Below, piece by piece: positions 35,272 to 43,550 of a stretch of DNA of 64,000 bases. Below the pieces are notes generated by a model that saw only the letters and a list, made by a program, of their open reading frames with translations, did no database searches and was not told the DNA's origin. A program made the position numbers and the translations under genes. Each line of letters begins with the position of its first letter. Position 1 is the stretch's first letter. Location: NCBI RefSeq assembly GCF_003096715.1, contig NZ_QEOL01000008.1:206428-270427 (forward strand), in the 5' to 3' direction. The stretch is from Paraburkholderia silvatlantica (lineage in GTDB: Bacteria > Pseudomonadota > Gammaproteobacteria > Burkholderiales > Burkholderiaceae).

Positions 35272-37047
35272 ATGGCGATCAAGAAACCTCACGTCGATGC
35301 CGTCGTGATCGGCTTCGGCTGGACCGGCGCGATACTCTCGAAGGAACTGACCGAAGCGGGCCTGAACGTGGTCGCGCTCGAGCGCGGCGAGTATCGCGAC
35401 ACCTACCCGGACGGCGCGTACCCCAACACCATCGACGAGCTCACGTACAACATCCGCAAGAAGCTCTTCCTCGATCTTTCGAAGACCACCGTCTCGATCC
35501 GCCACGGCGTGAACGACACGGCCCTGCCCTACCGCCAGCTCGCCGCGTTTCTGCCCGGCGAGGGCGTGGGCGGCGCGGGCCTGCACTGGTCGGGCGTGCA
35601 TTTCCGCATCACGCCCGAAGAGCTGCGCCTGAAAAGCCACTACGAAGAGCGCTATGGGAAGAAGTTCATCCCCGAAGGCATGACGATCCAGGACTACGGC
35701 GTCACCTACGACGAACTGGAGCCGCACTTCGACTTCGCGGAGAAGGTGTTCGGCACTTCGGGCCAGGCGTACAAGGTGAAGGGCAACGTGGTCGGCGACG
35801 GCAATGTGTTCGAAGCCGCGCGCAGCGACAATTTCCCGTTGCCCGCGCAACTGAATACGTATTCGGCACAGCGCTTCTTCGACGCGGCGAAGTCGCTCGG
35901 CCTGCATCCGTACCGCCTGCCTTCGGCGAACACGTCGGGGCCGTACACGAACCCCTACGGTGTGCAGATGGGCCCGTGCAACTTCTGCGGCTTTTGCAGC
36001 GGCTACGCGTGCTACATGTACTCGAAGGCTTCGCCGAACCTCAACATCCTGCCCGCGCTCAAGCAGGAAAAGCACTTCGAACTGCGCTCGAAGTGCCACG
36101 TGCTGCGCGTCGAACTCGACGATACGAAAAAGCGCGCCACCGGCGTGACCTATATCGATCCGGCGGGCCAGGAAGTGTTCCAGAGCGCGGACCTCGTGAT
36201 CGTCTCGGCGTTCCAGTATCACAACGTGCACCTGCTGCTGCTTTCGGGCATCGGCAAGCCCTATGACCCGGTTTCGGGCGAGGGCGTGGTGGGCCGCAAC
36301 TTCGCGTACCAGAACCTTTCGACCATCACGGCGTTCTTCGACAAGGACACGTGGACGAACCCGTTCATCGGCGCGGGCGGCAACGGCGTGGCCGTGGACG
36401 ACTTCAACGCCGACAACTTCGACCACGGGCCGCCCGGCTTCGTGGGCGGCTCGCCGCTGTGGGTGAACCAGGCGGGCGTGAAGCCGATCAGCGGCATCGC
36501 CACGCCCGCCGGCACGCCGAACTGGGGCGCCGGGTGGAAGAAGGCCGTGAAGGACCACTACGTGCACACCATTTCGATGGATGCGCACGGCTCCAACATG
36601 TCGTACCGCGACGTGTACCTCGACCTCGACCCGACCTATCGCGACTCGTACGGCCAGCCGCTCCTGCGCATGACCTTCGACTGGAAGGACAACGACATCA
36701 GGATGGCGCGGTACGTGACGGGCCAGATGCAAAAGATCGCCGAGGCGATGGGCCCGAAGGCCATCAATGTCTATACGCGCGAGTTCGGCGCACACTTCGA
36801 CTCGCGCCGCTATCAGACCACTCACCTCGTGGGCGGGGCCGTGATGGGCACCGATCCGGGCACCAGCGTCATCAACCGCTATCTGCAGAGCTGGGATGTG
36901 CACAACGTGTTCGTGATGGGTGCCTCCGCGTTCCCGCAGGGGATCGGCTACAACCCGACCGGCCTCGTCGCCGCCCTCGCTTACTGGAGCGCGAAAGCCA
37001 TTCGCAACCAGTATCTGAAGAACCCCGGCCCCCTGGTGAGCGTGTGA
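35272..37047 (+). CDS. GMC-family FAD dehydrogenase, catalytic subunit (gluconate/polyol type)
   Basis: A 591-residue GMC oxidoreductase. Seen: the dinucleotide motif DAVVIGFGWTGAILSKEL near the N-terminus, GEGVGGAGLHWSGVHFR, a cysteine-rich segment GPCNFCGFCSGYACYMYSKASPN (residues ~230-255) typical of the membrane dehydrogenases and probably a Fe-S or electron-transfer site, and the C-terminal MGASAFPQGIGYNPTGLVAALAYW with the GMC His/Asn pair region HLVGGAVMGTDP. It carries no signal peptide and would be exported with subunit 3. Exact substrate (gluconate, 2-ketogluconate, sorbitol) cannot be told from sequence. Middle gene of the three-gene operon. Confidence 0.93.
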   Translation: MAIKKPHVDAVVIGFGWTGAILSKELTEAGLNVVALERGEYRDTYPDGAYPNTIDELTYNIRKKLFLDLSKTTVSIRHGVNDTALPYRQLAAFLPGEGVGGAGLHWSGVHFRITPEELRLKSHYEERYGKKFIPEGMTIQDYGVTYDELEPHFDFAEKVFGTSGQAYKVKGNVVGDGNVFEAARSDNFPLPAQLNTYSAQRFFDAAKSLGLHPYRLPSANTSGPYTNPYGVQMGPCNFCGFCSGYACYMYSKASPNLNILPALKQEKHFELRSKCHVLRVELDDTKKRATGVTYIDPAGQEVFQSADLVIVSAFQYHNVHLLLLSGIGKPYDPVSGEGVVGRNFAYQNLSTITAFFDKDTWTNPFIGAGGNGVAVDDFNADNFDHGPPGFVGGSPLWVNQAGVKPISGIATPAGTPNWGAGWKKAVKDHYVHTISMDAHGSNMSYRDVYLDLDPTYRDSYGQPLLRMTFDWKDNDIRMARYVTGQMQKIAEAMGPKAINVYTREFGAHFDSRRYQTTHLVGGAVMGTDPGTSVINRYLQSWDVHNVFVMGASAFPQGIGYNPTGLVAALAYWSAKAIRNQYLKNPGPLVSV

Positions 37048-37055
37048 AAAGCCGC

Positions 37056-38411
37056 ATGAAGAAGAGCATTGTCTCCCTGTACGCAATCGTTGTACGCGCA
37101 ACGATTTCGGCCGCGGCTTGCGCGGCGCTCGCGTCATTCACGGCGCATACCGCATACGCGGCCGAACTGCCGAACACCGCGCTCGTCGCGCATGGCGAAT
37201 ACCTCGCGCGCGCCGGCGACTGCATTGCCTGCCATACCGCGCAGGGCGGCAGGCCCTTTGCTGGCGGCCTGAAGTTCGATACGCCGATCGGCGCAATCTA
37301 CTCGACCAACATTACGCCCGACGCGAATACGGGCATCGGCAAGTGGAGTTACGACGATTTCGCCAGGGCGGTGCGTCAGGGCGTGCGGCCGAATGGCGAG
37401 ACGCTTTACCCCGCGATGCCCTACCCCTCATACGCACGCCTCTCCGATGACGACATGAAGGCGCTCTACGCGTACTTCATGCGCGGCGTCGCGCCCGTGC
37501 GGGCACCGAACCGCGCCGTGGACATTCCCTGGCCGCTCTCGATGCGCTGGCCGCTCGGCGCCTGGCGCATGCTGTTCGCGCCGAAGGTGCAGGCGTTCGA
37601 CGGAGCGCATTACAACGACGCGATCGTCGCGCGCGGCGCCTATCTCGTGCAGGGCCTCGGCCACTGCGGCGCATGCCACACGCCACGCGCACCTACGATG
37701 CAGGAACTCGCGCTCACCGACCTCGAAGGCGACGACTTCCTCGCCGGCGGCGGCCCGATCGACGGCTGGGTGCCCTCGAGCCTGCGCGGCAACCCGCGCA
37801 CGGGCCTGGGCAGCTGGAACGAGGACGACATCGTGCAGTTCCTCAAGTCGGGGCGCAATCTGCATACCGCCGCGTTCGGCGGCATGACCGACGTGGTTCA
37901 GCACAGCATGCAGCACATGAACGACGCGGACCTGCTCGCCATTGCGCGCTATCTCAAGACGCTGCCCGCAAGCGACCCGAAGGAAACCGCGTACGCCTAT
38001 GATCCCGCCGCCGCGAACCGGCTGCAAAACGGCGACGCGAGCGCACGCGGCGCGGCGGTCTATCGCGACAACTGCATGGCCTGCCACCGCAGCGACGGGC
38101 GCGGCTACACGCGCGTATTCCCGGCGCTCGGCGGCAACCCGGTCGTGCAGGGCAAGGACCCCACTTCGCTGATTCACGTGCTGCTCGCAGGCAGCGCGCT
38201 CGAAGGCACGAAATCGGCGCCCTCGTCGTTCACGATGCCGCCTCTCGGCTGGCGTCTGTCCGACCAGGAAGTGGCCGACGTGTCCACTTTCGTGCGTGCG
38301 AGCTGGGGCAATGCTGGCGCGCCAGTGAGCGCCGCAGACGTCGCGAAGGTCCGCAAGACCCTCACCGTGAGCACGCCGGCGCCGCCGCCCGGCGCAACGC
38401 TCAAGCGCTGA
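37056..38411 (+). CDS. Triheme cytochrome c subunit of the GMC dehydrogenase
   Basis: A 451-residue membrane-anchored cytochrome c with three heme motifs: CIACH (around residue 50), CGACH (around 205) and CMACH (around 340). It has a signal peptide (AACAALASFTAHTAYAAE). Each heme domain has its axial Met (ETLYPAMPYPSYA; FTMPPLGWRLS). It takes electrons from the FAD subunit and passes them to ubiquinone. The ATG at 37056 was chosen; an in-frame GTG at 37044 overlaps the preceding stop (GTGA), so translational coupling is possible. Last gene of the operon, completing a gluconate 2-dehydrogenase-like complex that would feed the cyo oxidase. Confidence 0.93.
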   Translation: MKKSIVSLYAIVVRATISAAACAALASFTAHTAYAAELPNTALVAHGEYLARAGDCIACHTAQGGRPFAGGLKFDTPIGAIYSTNITPDANTGIGKWSYDDFARAVRQGVRPNGETLYPAMPYPSYARLSDDDMKALYAYFMRGVAPVRAPNRAVDIPWPLSMRWPLGAWRMLFAPKVQAFDGAHYNDAIVARGAYLVQGLGHCGACHTPRAPTMQELALTDLEGDDFLAGGGPIDGWVPSSLRGNPRTGLGSWNEDDIVQFLKSGRNLHTAAFGGMTDVVQHSMQHMNDADLLAIARYLKTLPASDPKETAYAYDPAAANRLQNGDASARGAAVYRDNCMACHRSDGRGYTRVFPALGGNPVVQGKDPTSLIHVLLAGSALEGTKSAPSSFTMPPLGWRLSDQEVADVSTFVRASWGNAGAPVSAADVAKVRKTLTVSTPAPPPGATLKR

Positions 38412-38537
38412 CGCGCCCCGCGCCGCACTTTTCCCTCCCCCGCGTTTCGCGCCGGCAGCCTCGCTCGCGAGGCCGCAGGCGCGTGCGCGCATAAGCAGAA
38501 ATCGCTCACGAGGCGATCTTTAGACGTTGAAACAACC

Positions 38538-39734
38538 ATGATGAAAAAACACCTGCTCGCCGCGCCAGTCCTGTTCTCGCTCGCCGGCATCGCATCGGCG
38601 CAGGGGTCGGTCACGCTGTATGGCATCGCCGATGCCGGCATCACGTATCGCAGCAACGAACGCACCGGCACCGCCGGCGCCTACACGGGCCACTCGAACG
38701 TGAGCCTCTCCACCGGCAACCTCTCGGGCAGCCGCTGGGGCATCAAGGGCAAGGAGGACCTGGGCAACGGGCTCGCGGCCATCTTCCTGCTCGAAGATGG
38801 CTTCGACATCACGAACGGCACCTCCGGCCAGGGCGGGCGCCTGTTCGGCCGCCAGGCCTTCGTGGGCCTCGCCGATCAGCGTTACGGCTCGCTCACCATG
38901 GGCCGCCAGTACACCTCGCTCGACGACTTCGTCGGGCCGGTCGCGGCGGTGAACTTCATCGGCGGCTTCGGCGCGCATCCGGGCGACATCGACGATCTCG
39001 ACCAGACCACGCGCGTGGACAACTCGATCAAGTACACGAGCGCGAATTACGCGGGCTTCACATTCGGCGCGCTGTACGGTTTCGGCGGCCAGGCGGGCAG
39101 CATGAAGCGCAAGAACACCTGGAGCGTAGGCGCGGGCTACGCAAACGGCCCGCTGCGCATGGGCGTGGGCTACGAGCGCTCGGACAACAGCAAGACCGGC
39201 CTCGACGATCCCACCTACGGCAAATGGCAAGGCACGTACGACGGCACGTTCAATTCGTCGATCAACGAAGGCTACGCGAGCGCGCAATCGCAACAGGTGG
39301 CGGCGGCGGGCGCAACGTGGGACTTCGGTCCCGCCGTGGTCGGCGTGAACTACAGCAACGTGCAGTATCGCCCGGGGGCGAATTCGCTGTTCTCGGGCAA
39401 TGCGATCTTCAATATCGCGGGCATTTTCACGCAGTGGAACGTGCAGCCGCGCACGCATCTGTTCGCGGGCTACAGCTATACGCGCGGGAGCGCCGTGCAA
39501 GGTGTGGATGAAGACGCGCAGTACCACAACGTTTCGGTGGGCGCGACCTACGATCTCTCGACGCGCTCGACGGTGTACCTGCTCGCGGGCTACCAGCATG
39601 CGTCGGGCATGACGCTCGACGCTGCCGGCAATCCGGTCGCGGCAACCGCTTCGGTGTCGGACAAGGGCAACGGCCACTCGTCCGCCACTCAGTCGCAAGC
39701 CATTGTGAGCGTAGGCCTGCGTCAGAAGTTCTAG
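38538..39734 (+). CDS. Gram-negative general porin
   Basis: A 398-residue outer-membrane trimeric porin of the Burkholderia OmpC type. Seen: signal peptide (KKHLLAAPVLFSLAGIASA), the invariant start QGSVTLYGIADAGITYRSN, WGIKGKEDLGNGLAAIFLLEDGFDI, LFGRQAFVGLADQRYGSLTMGRQY (the constriction-loop region with Arg residues), alternating beta-strand pattern and the C-terminal aromatic strand ending SVGLRQKF, whose final Phe is needed for insertion. It starts 127 bp after the dehydrogenase operon and could serve uptake of its sugar-acid products, but the specificity is not visible. Confidence 0.95.
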   Translation: MMKKHLLAAPVLFSLAGIASAQGSVTLYGIADAGITYRSNERTGTAGAYTGHSNVSLSTGNLSGSRWGIKGKEDLGNGLAAIFLLEDGFDITNGTSGQGGRLFGRQAFVGLADQRYGSLTMGRQYTSLDDFVGPVAAVNFIGGFGAHPGDIDDLDQTTRVDNSIKYTSANYAGFTFGALYGFGGQAGSMKRKNTWSVGAGYANGPLRMGVGYERSDNSKTGLDDPTYGKWQGTYDGTFNSSINEGYASAQSQQVAAAGATWDFGPAVVGVNYSNVQYRPGANSLFSGNAIFNIAGIFTQWNVQPRTHLFAGYSYTRGSAVQGVDEDAQYHNVSVGATYDLSTRSTVYLLAGYQHASGMTLDAAGNPVAATASVSDKGNGHSSATQSQAIVSVGLRQKF

Positions 39735-39769
39735 TCAATCTGACGCTTCGTTGCTGGCGCAACGAAACC

Positions 39770-39805
39770 GCGGGTGCTCATGTCCTGAGCGCCCGCCTCC
39801 TTTTG
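39770..39805 (+). terminator. Terminator of the porin gene
   Basis: GCGGGTGCTCA (39770-39780) pairs with TGAGCGCCCGC (39786-39796) with one G-T pair, followed by CTCCTTTTG on the plus strand. Confidence 0.72.
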
Positions 39806-39821
39806 CCAGGCGCTTCGCGGT

Positions 39822-40040
39822 TCAGTGCAGCACCTCGGGCCGGTCCAGCAGGCCGTAAAACTCGTCGATCGTCACAGTCGGTGCGAACTGCGACAGTGTG
39901 GCGACGATCACGTCGTCGGTAATCGCCGATCCTGCCGCCGATTCGAGCTGAACCCCGGCCGCAGCGGCCTGGCTCTCGGCCAGCTCGAGGGCGATCGACA
40001 GGATGAAGCGTGCGTCGGTTTGGGTGAGTAGCGCTTTCAT
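39822..40040 (-). CDS. Small uncharacterised protein
   Basis: A 72-residue soluble, mostly helical acidic protein (MKALLTQTDARFILSIAL, then SAITDDVIVATLSQFAPTVTIDEFYGLLDRPEVLH). It has no signal or metal motif and I do not recognise a family. Its protein-like composition and lack of overlap with other genes support coding. It is convergent with the porin. Two copies of GGGGTTTCG (about 40084-40115) lie in its upstream region. Moderately sure it is real. Confidence 0.55.
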   Translation of the reverse strand: MKALLTQTDARFILSIALELAESQAAAAGVQLESAAGSAITDDVIVATLSQFAPTVTIDEFYGLLDRPEVLH

Positions 40041-40137
40041 GCCAGCTCTAACGGCGCACGTGCGGGGAATCTTTAGGATTTTGTGGGGTTTCGCGAGGTT
40101 TGGCGGGGTTTCGTAACGGTTGCGCGCAACCCTATGC

Positions 40138-40944
40138 TCAACGCGTGCGCGCCACGAACTGCCCGGGACTCGTGCCCGTCAATCGTCGGAACATTGCGAT
40201 GAACGCCGACGACGTGGCGTACCCCAGATCCAGCGCCACGGCCTCGACGCTGCGCCCCGCATGCAGCATCGGCAGCGCGTTGACGAGCCGGATGCGCTGG
40301 CGCCATTCAGTCAACGACATGCCCAGTTCGTTTTGCGCGCGCCGCATGAGCGTGCGCTCGCTCATGTGAAACGCATCGGCAAGCTCGGCAAGCGTGCGAT
40401 TGTCGGCGGGATTCTGGCGCAGCACCTGGAGGATCGCGTTCAGATCGGCGTCGTCGGTATGCGGGACGAAGCTGCCCGTGGTCGCGCTGGTCGACAGCTG
40501 ATCCACGAGCACGCGCAACAGACGCGCGCGCTGCGCTTCGCCCTCTTCCTCCGCCGGCGTCACGCGCAGATGCTCGAGGATCGCGCGCACGAGCGGCGAC
40601 ACCATGACCGCGCAGCTCGTTGCCGGCATGCGCGTGCACAGGTCGCGGCTGATGTACACCGAGCAATGCACCGTCTCCTGCTCGTTGAACCCCACGTGTT
40701 CCGTGCCCGGCGCGATCCAGAGCCCGAGATGCGGCGGCGTGATGTAGTGCTCGTCCCCCGCCTTCACCTCGGTCGTGCCACTGAACGCATAAACGAACTC
40801 GCCCCACGGGTGGCACATCTGCGGATACGTGGCGTGCGAAGGCATGTGCTCCATGCGGAAGAACACGGGCGTGGGCAGCACGTCGGTGAAGGGCGGCAGG
40901 CGCAGGTAGCGCGCCGGGCGAGCACGGTCAGGTGATTTGGGCAT
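40138..40944 (-). CDS. AraC-family regulator with cupin sensor domain
   Basis: A 268-residue regulator. The N-terminal cupin-like fold (MCHPWGEFVYAFSGTTEVKAGDEHYITPPHLGLWIAPGTEH, residues ~40-85) precedes the double helix-turn-helix AraC domain (RTLAELADAFHMSERTLMRRAQNELGMSLTEWRQRIRLVNAL, and AVALDLGYATSSAFIAMFRRLTGTSPGQF). It is divergent from an EamA exporter 116 bp away, an arrangement in which the AraC protein usually controls the transporter. Ligand unknown. Confidence 0.9.
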   Translation of the reverse strand: MPKSPDRARPARYLRLPPFTDVLPTPVFFRMEHMPSHATYPQMCHPWGEFVYAFSGTTEVKAGDEHYITPPHLGLWIAPGTEHVGFNEQETVHCSVYISRDLCTRMPATSCAVMVSPLVRAILEHLRVTPAEEEGEAQRARLLRVLVDQLSTSATTGSFVPHTDDADLNAILQVLRQNPADNRTLAELADAFHMSERTLMRRAQNELGMSLTEWRQRIRLVNALPMLHAGRSVEAVALDLGYATSSAFIAMFRRLTGTSPGQFVARTR

Positions 40945-41060
40945 GGCAGCCTGGGGCTATCGATTGTCAGTTTTGCGCTATATGCGCGCATCCCGACGCA
41001 TCAATACTACGCCCACTGCAACCGGACCTCAGCCGAATCCTTCAAATCAGCGAGCCCGCA

Positions 41061-42011
41061 ATGAGAAAGCAAGTCGACGCAACGTCCGTGGCCATCATGG
41101 TGGCGCTCTGCCTCGCATGGGGTCTGCAACAGGTCGCGATCAAGGCAGTGGCCGGGGACATCCCGCCCATGCTGCAGATCGGACTGCGTTCGGGCGTGGC
41201 TGCGGCACTCGTGTGGCTCTTCAACCGGCTCGTTTCGCGCGAGCTTTGGCTGCCGGGCGTGGCACGCGGCGCGGGGCTCGTCACAGGCGGCTTGTTTGCG
41301 CTCGAATTCGTGTTCGTGGCCGTGGGACTGCGCTGGACCAACGCCTCGCATATGGCCGTATTCATCTATACCGCGCCGATGTTCGCGGCAATCGGCCTGC
41401 ATATGCGCCTGCCCGACGAACGCCTCGCGCGACTGCAATGGGGCGGCATTGCGATCGCCTTCACGGGCATCGCCATCACGTTCCTCGGCCCCGCGCTGCT
41501 GGGCGCCGACATACCGGGCTCGCCGCTGTGGCTGCCCGGCGACTTCATGGGCCTGTGCGGCGGCGCGGCGTGGGGGCTCACGACTGTCGTCGTGCGTACG
41601 AGCCGCCTGAGCGAGGCGCCAGCCACACAAACGCTGTTCTATCAACTGGCGGGCGCTTTTGTCGTGCTGGTGCCGTTCGCGTTTCTGACCGGCCAGGCGC
41701 ACTTTCACGGTACGCCGCTCGCCCTGGCCTCCCTCGCATTCCAGACCCTGCTCGTCTCGTTCGTGAGTTACCTCGTGTGGTTCTGGCTGCTGCGCCGCTA
41801 TCTGGCCGCGCGCCTCGGCATATTGTCGTTCATGACGCCGCTGTTCGGCGTGGCGTTCGGCGTCGTGCTGCTGCACGAGCGCGTGGAGCCCGCGTTCCTC
41901 TTCGGCTCGGCGCTCGTGCTGCTCGGCTTGCTGGTGGTGAACGCGCAAAGCTGGGTCCGCCAGGCTTTCGGGCGCCGTACCGCCAGCGCAAACGGCGCCC
42001 GGGCTTCCTGA
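41061..42011 (+). CDS. EamA/DMT-superfamily metabolite exporter
   Basis: A 316-residue transporter with about ten membrane segments in two EamA repeats: SVAIMVALCLAWGLQQVAIKAV with the first-repeat signature, RWTNASHMAVFIYTAPMFAAIGLHM, then DFMGLCGGAAWGLTTVVVRTSRL for the second repeat and LGILSFMTPLFGVAFGVVLLHERVEPAFLFGSALVLLGLLVV. It is likely to export amino acids or related metabolites. The ATG at 41061 begins the first helix; longer starts overlap the AraC promoter region. It is probably controlled by the divergent AraC protein. Confidence 0.9.
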   Translation: MRKQVDATSVAIMVALCLAWGLQQVAIKAVAGDIPPMLQIGLRSGVAAALVWLFNRLVSRELWLPGVARGAGLVTGGLFALEFVFVAVGLRWTNASHMAVFIYTAPMFAAIGLHMRLPDERLARLQWGGIAIAFTGIAITFLGPALLGADIPGSPLWLPGDFMGLCGGAAWGLTTVVVRTSRLSEAPATQTLFYQLAGAFVVLVPFAFLTGQAHFHGTPLALASLAFQTLLVSFVSYLVWFWLLRRYLAARLGILSFMTPLFGVAFGVVLLHERVEPAFLFGSALVLLGLLVVNAQSWVRQAFGRRTASANGARAS

Positions 42012-42169
42012 TTGGCTTTCCCGCCGGATGAGTTCGGTCCTGCGCGATTGAGCCATCGCATCGCCGCGCTTGCCCACAGGCAACTCGCGCACGACCACCT
42101 CGGCCACGAACTCACCGAATTCTGAGGTAAAGTCGTTCGGGTTCCGACTCCCAGCGAATCCAGCACCCG

Positions 42170-42757
42170 ATGCAAACCCTCTCGACTTTCACGCCCGTGG
42201 CGCCCGAACACGCGAGCCGCCTCATCAATCACGGCCCCACGGTGCTCGTCACCAGCAGCGACGGCAAGCGCCGCAACGTCATGGCGGCCGCATGGTCGAT
42301 GCCCGTGGAATTCACGCCGCCGCGCATCGCCATCGTGATCGACAAGCGCACGTTCACGCGCGAACTCATCAACGCGAGCGGCACGTTCGGCGTGATCATT
42401 CCGGGCGCCGCTGCAATCGACCTGACCTATGCCGTGGGCAGCGTAAGCGGCCGCGAGATCGACAAGTTCCGGCGCTTCAATATCGCCGCCATTACGGGCC
42501 CCAGGCTTGGCGTGCCCCTGCTCGAAGCAGGCTGCTCCGCGTGGATGGAATGCCGCCTGATTCCCGAGCGGCATACCGAAGACGCCTACGATACGTGCTT
42601 CGCCGAAGTGATCGCTGCCGCGGCCGACCCGCGCGCCTTCCGCAATGGCCACTGGGAACTCGACAGCAGCAACGCGGACCTGCACACGATCCACCATCTC
42701 GGCGCCGGCAATTTCGTGCGCGCCGGCGAAACGATCAAGGCGCGCGAACTCACATAA
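42170..42757 (+). CDS. Flavin reductase-family FMN-binding protein
   Basis: A 195-residue protein with the FMN-binding split-barrel fold of flavin reductases (HpaC/DIM6 type). Seen: NHGPTVLVTSSDGKRRNVMAAAWSMPVEFTPPRIAIVID, FTRELINASGTFGVIIPG, and a late LDSSNADLHTIHHLGAGNFVRAGETI. Such proteins give reduced flavin to monooxygenases or reduce small substrates directly. No partner monooxygenase lies beside it; the TetR/AcuI pair follows in the same direction after 111 bp. Specific role unknown. Confidence 0.87.
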   Translation: MQTLSTFTPVAPEHASRLINHGPTVLVTSSDGKRRNVMAAAWSMPVEFTPPRIAIVIDKRTFTRELINASGTFGVIIPGAAAIDLTYAVGSVSGREIDKFRRFNIAAITGPRLGVPLLEAGCSAWMECRLIPERHTEDAYDTCFAEVIAAAADPRAFRNGHWELDSSNADLHTIHHLGAGNFVRAGETIKARELT

Positions 42758-42842
42758 GCGCGCAAACGCGAGCAGGCCGCTACGATCACGGGTGGGATGA
42801 AGTCGCCCCTGGCGACTCAAACAACCGCGTGCTTGAATTTTA

Positions 42843-42857
42843 TAGACGATCGGTCTA
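42843..42857. promoter_or_regulatory. TetR-family operator in front of acuR-like gene
   Basis: TAGACGATCGGTCTA has the arms TAGAC/GTCTA around GATCG. Its reverse complement differs from the site at 7482-7496 in one base. It lies 12 bp before the start of the TetR gene, so it should mediate autoregulation. Confidence 0.78.
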
Positions 42858-42868
42858 ATATCGGCGAC

Positions 42869-43504
42869 ATGGAACCGACCTTCGCCAAACCGCGCCGCGG
42901 CAGGCCGCCGAAAGACCCGCGCGCGCACGCCGACACACGCGAAACGCTCATTCGCGCCGGCATGGAAATGCTGACCGAACAGAGCTTCGCGGCCACAGGG
43001 CTGGATGCCGTGCTCAAGCGGGTGAACATTCCCAAGGGCTCGTTCTATCACTACTTCGACAGCAAGGAAGCATTCGGGCGCGAGTTGATGACCGCGTACG
43101 ACGCGTACTTTTGCGCGAAGCTCGACCGCTGGCTGCAGGACGACACGCGCCCCGCCCTGGAGCGCCTCGGCGCCTTCGTCGACGACGCCAGCAAAGGCAT
43201 GGCCCGTCACCGCTATACACGCGGCTGCCTCGTGGGCAACCTTGGCGTAGAGGTGGACATCCTGCCCGACGATTTCCGCGCAACGCTCGAACGCATTCTG
43301 CAGGGCTGGCAAGCGCGCATCGTTGCGTGCCTGCGCGAGGCCCAGCGCGAAGGCGTGCTCGCCAAACGAATCGACCTCGCGTCACTTGCCGCCTTCTTCT
43401 GGATAGGCTGGGAAGGTGCCGTGCTGCGTGCGAGGCTCGTGCGCAGCGCAGCGCCACTCGACACATTCTTCAGAGGTTTCATCGCGGGGTTGCCGCGCGC
43501 ATGA
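42869..43504 (+). CDS. acuR: TetR-family regulator, AcuR-like
   Basis: A 211-residue TetR repressor: basic N-terminus (KPRRGRPPKDPRAHADTRETLIRAGM), helix-turn-helix (FAATGLDAVLKRVNIPKGSFYHYFDSKEAFGRELM, residues ~40-75) and the C-terminal ligand domain with GCLVGNLGVEVD. This class, beside an acryloyl-CoA reductase gene, is AcuR, which in Rhodobacter senses acrylate. The ATG at 42869 follows the operator. The acuI gene begins 46 bp after its stop on the same strand. Family is certain; the acrylate ligand is an inference from the neighbour. Confidence 0.85.
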   Translation: MEPTFAKPRRGRPPKDPRAHADTRETLIRAGMEMLTEQSFAATGLDAVLKRVNIPKGSFYHYFDSKEAFGRELMTAYDAYFCAKLDRWLQDDTRPALERLGAFVDDASKGMARHRYTRGCLVGNLGVEVDILPDDFRATLERILQGWQARIVACLREAQREGVLAKRIDLASLAAFFWIGWEGAVLRARLVRSAAPLDTFFRGFIAGLPRA

Positions 43505-43550
43505 GGCCGCGGCAGGCCAACCGTTCACTGTTTCAGGAGCAGGATCCATC

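Noticed and set aside
34489..37137. A 882-codon open frame on the minus strand opposite the GMC dehydrogenase operon
   Set aside because: It is a mirror of the real codons (Arg/Val/His-rich, no family motifs) and lies exactly antisense to a well-supported operon.
40084..40126. G-rich repeat GGGGTTTCG (two copies)
   Set aside because: Too short and imperfect to be a defined element; probably just the upstream region of the small gene at 40040.
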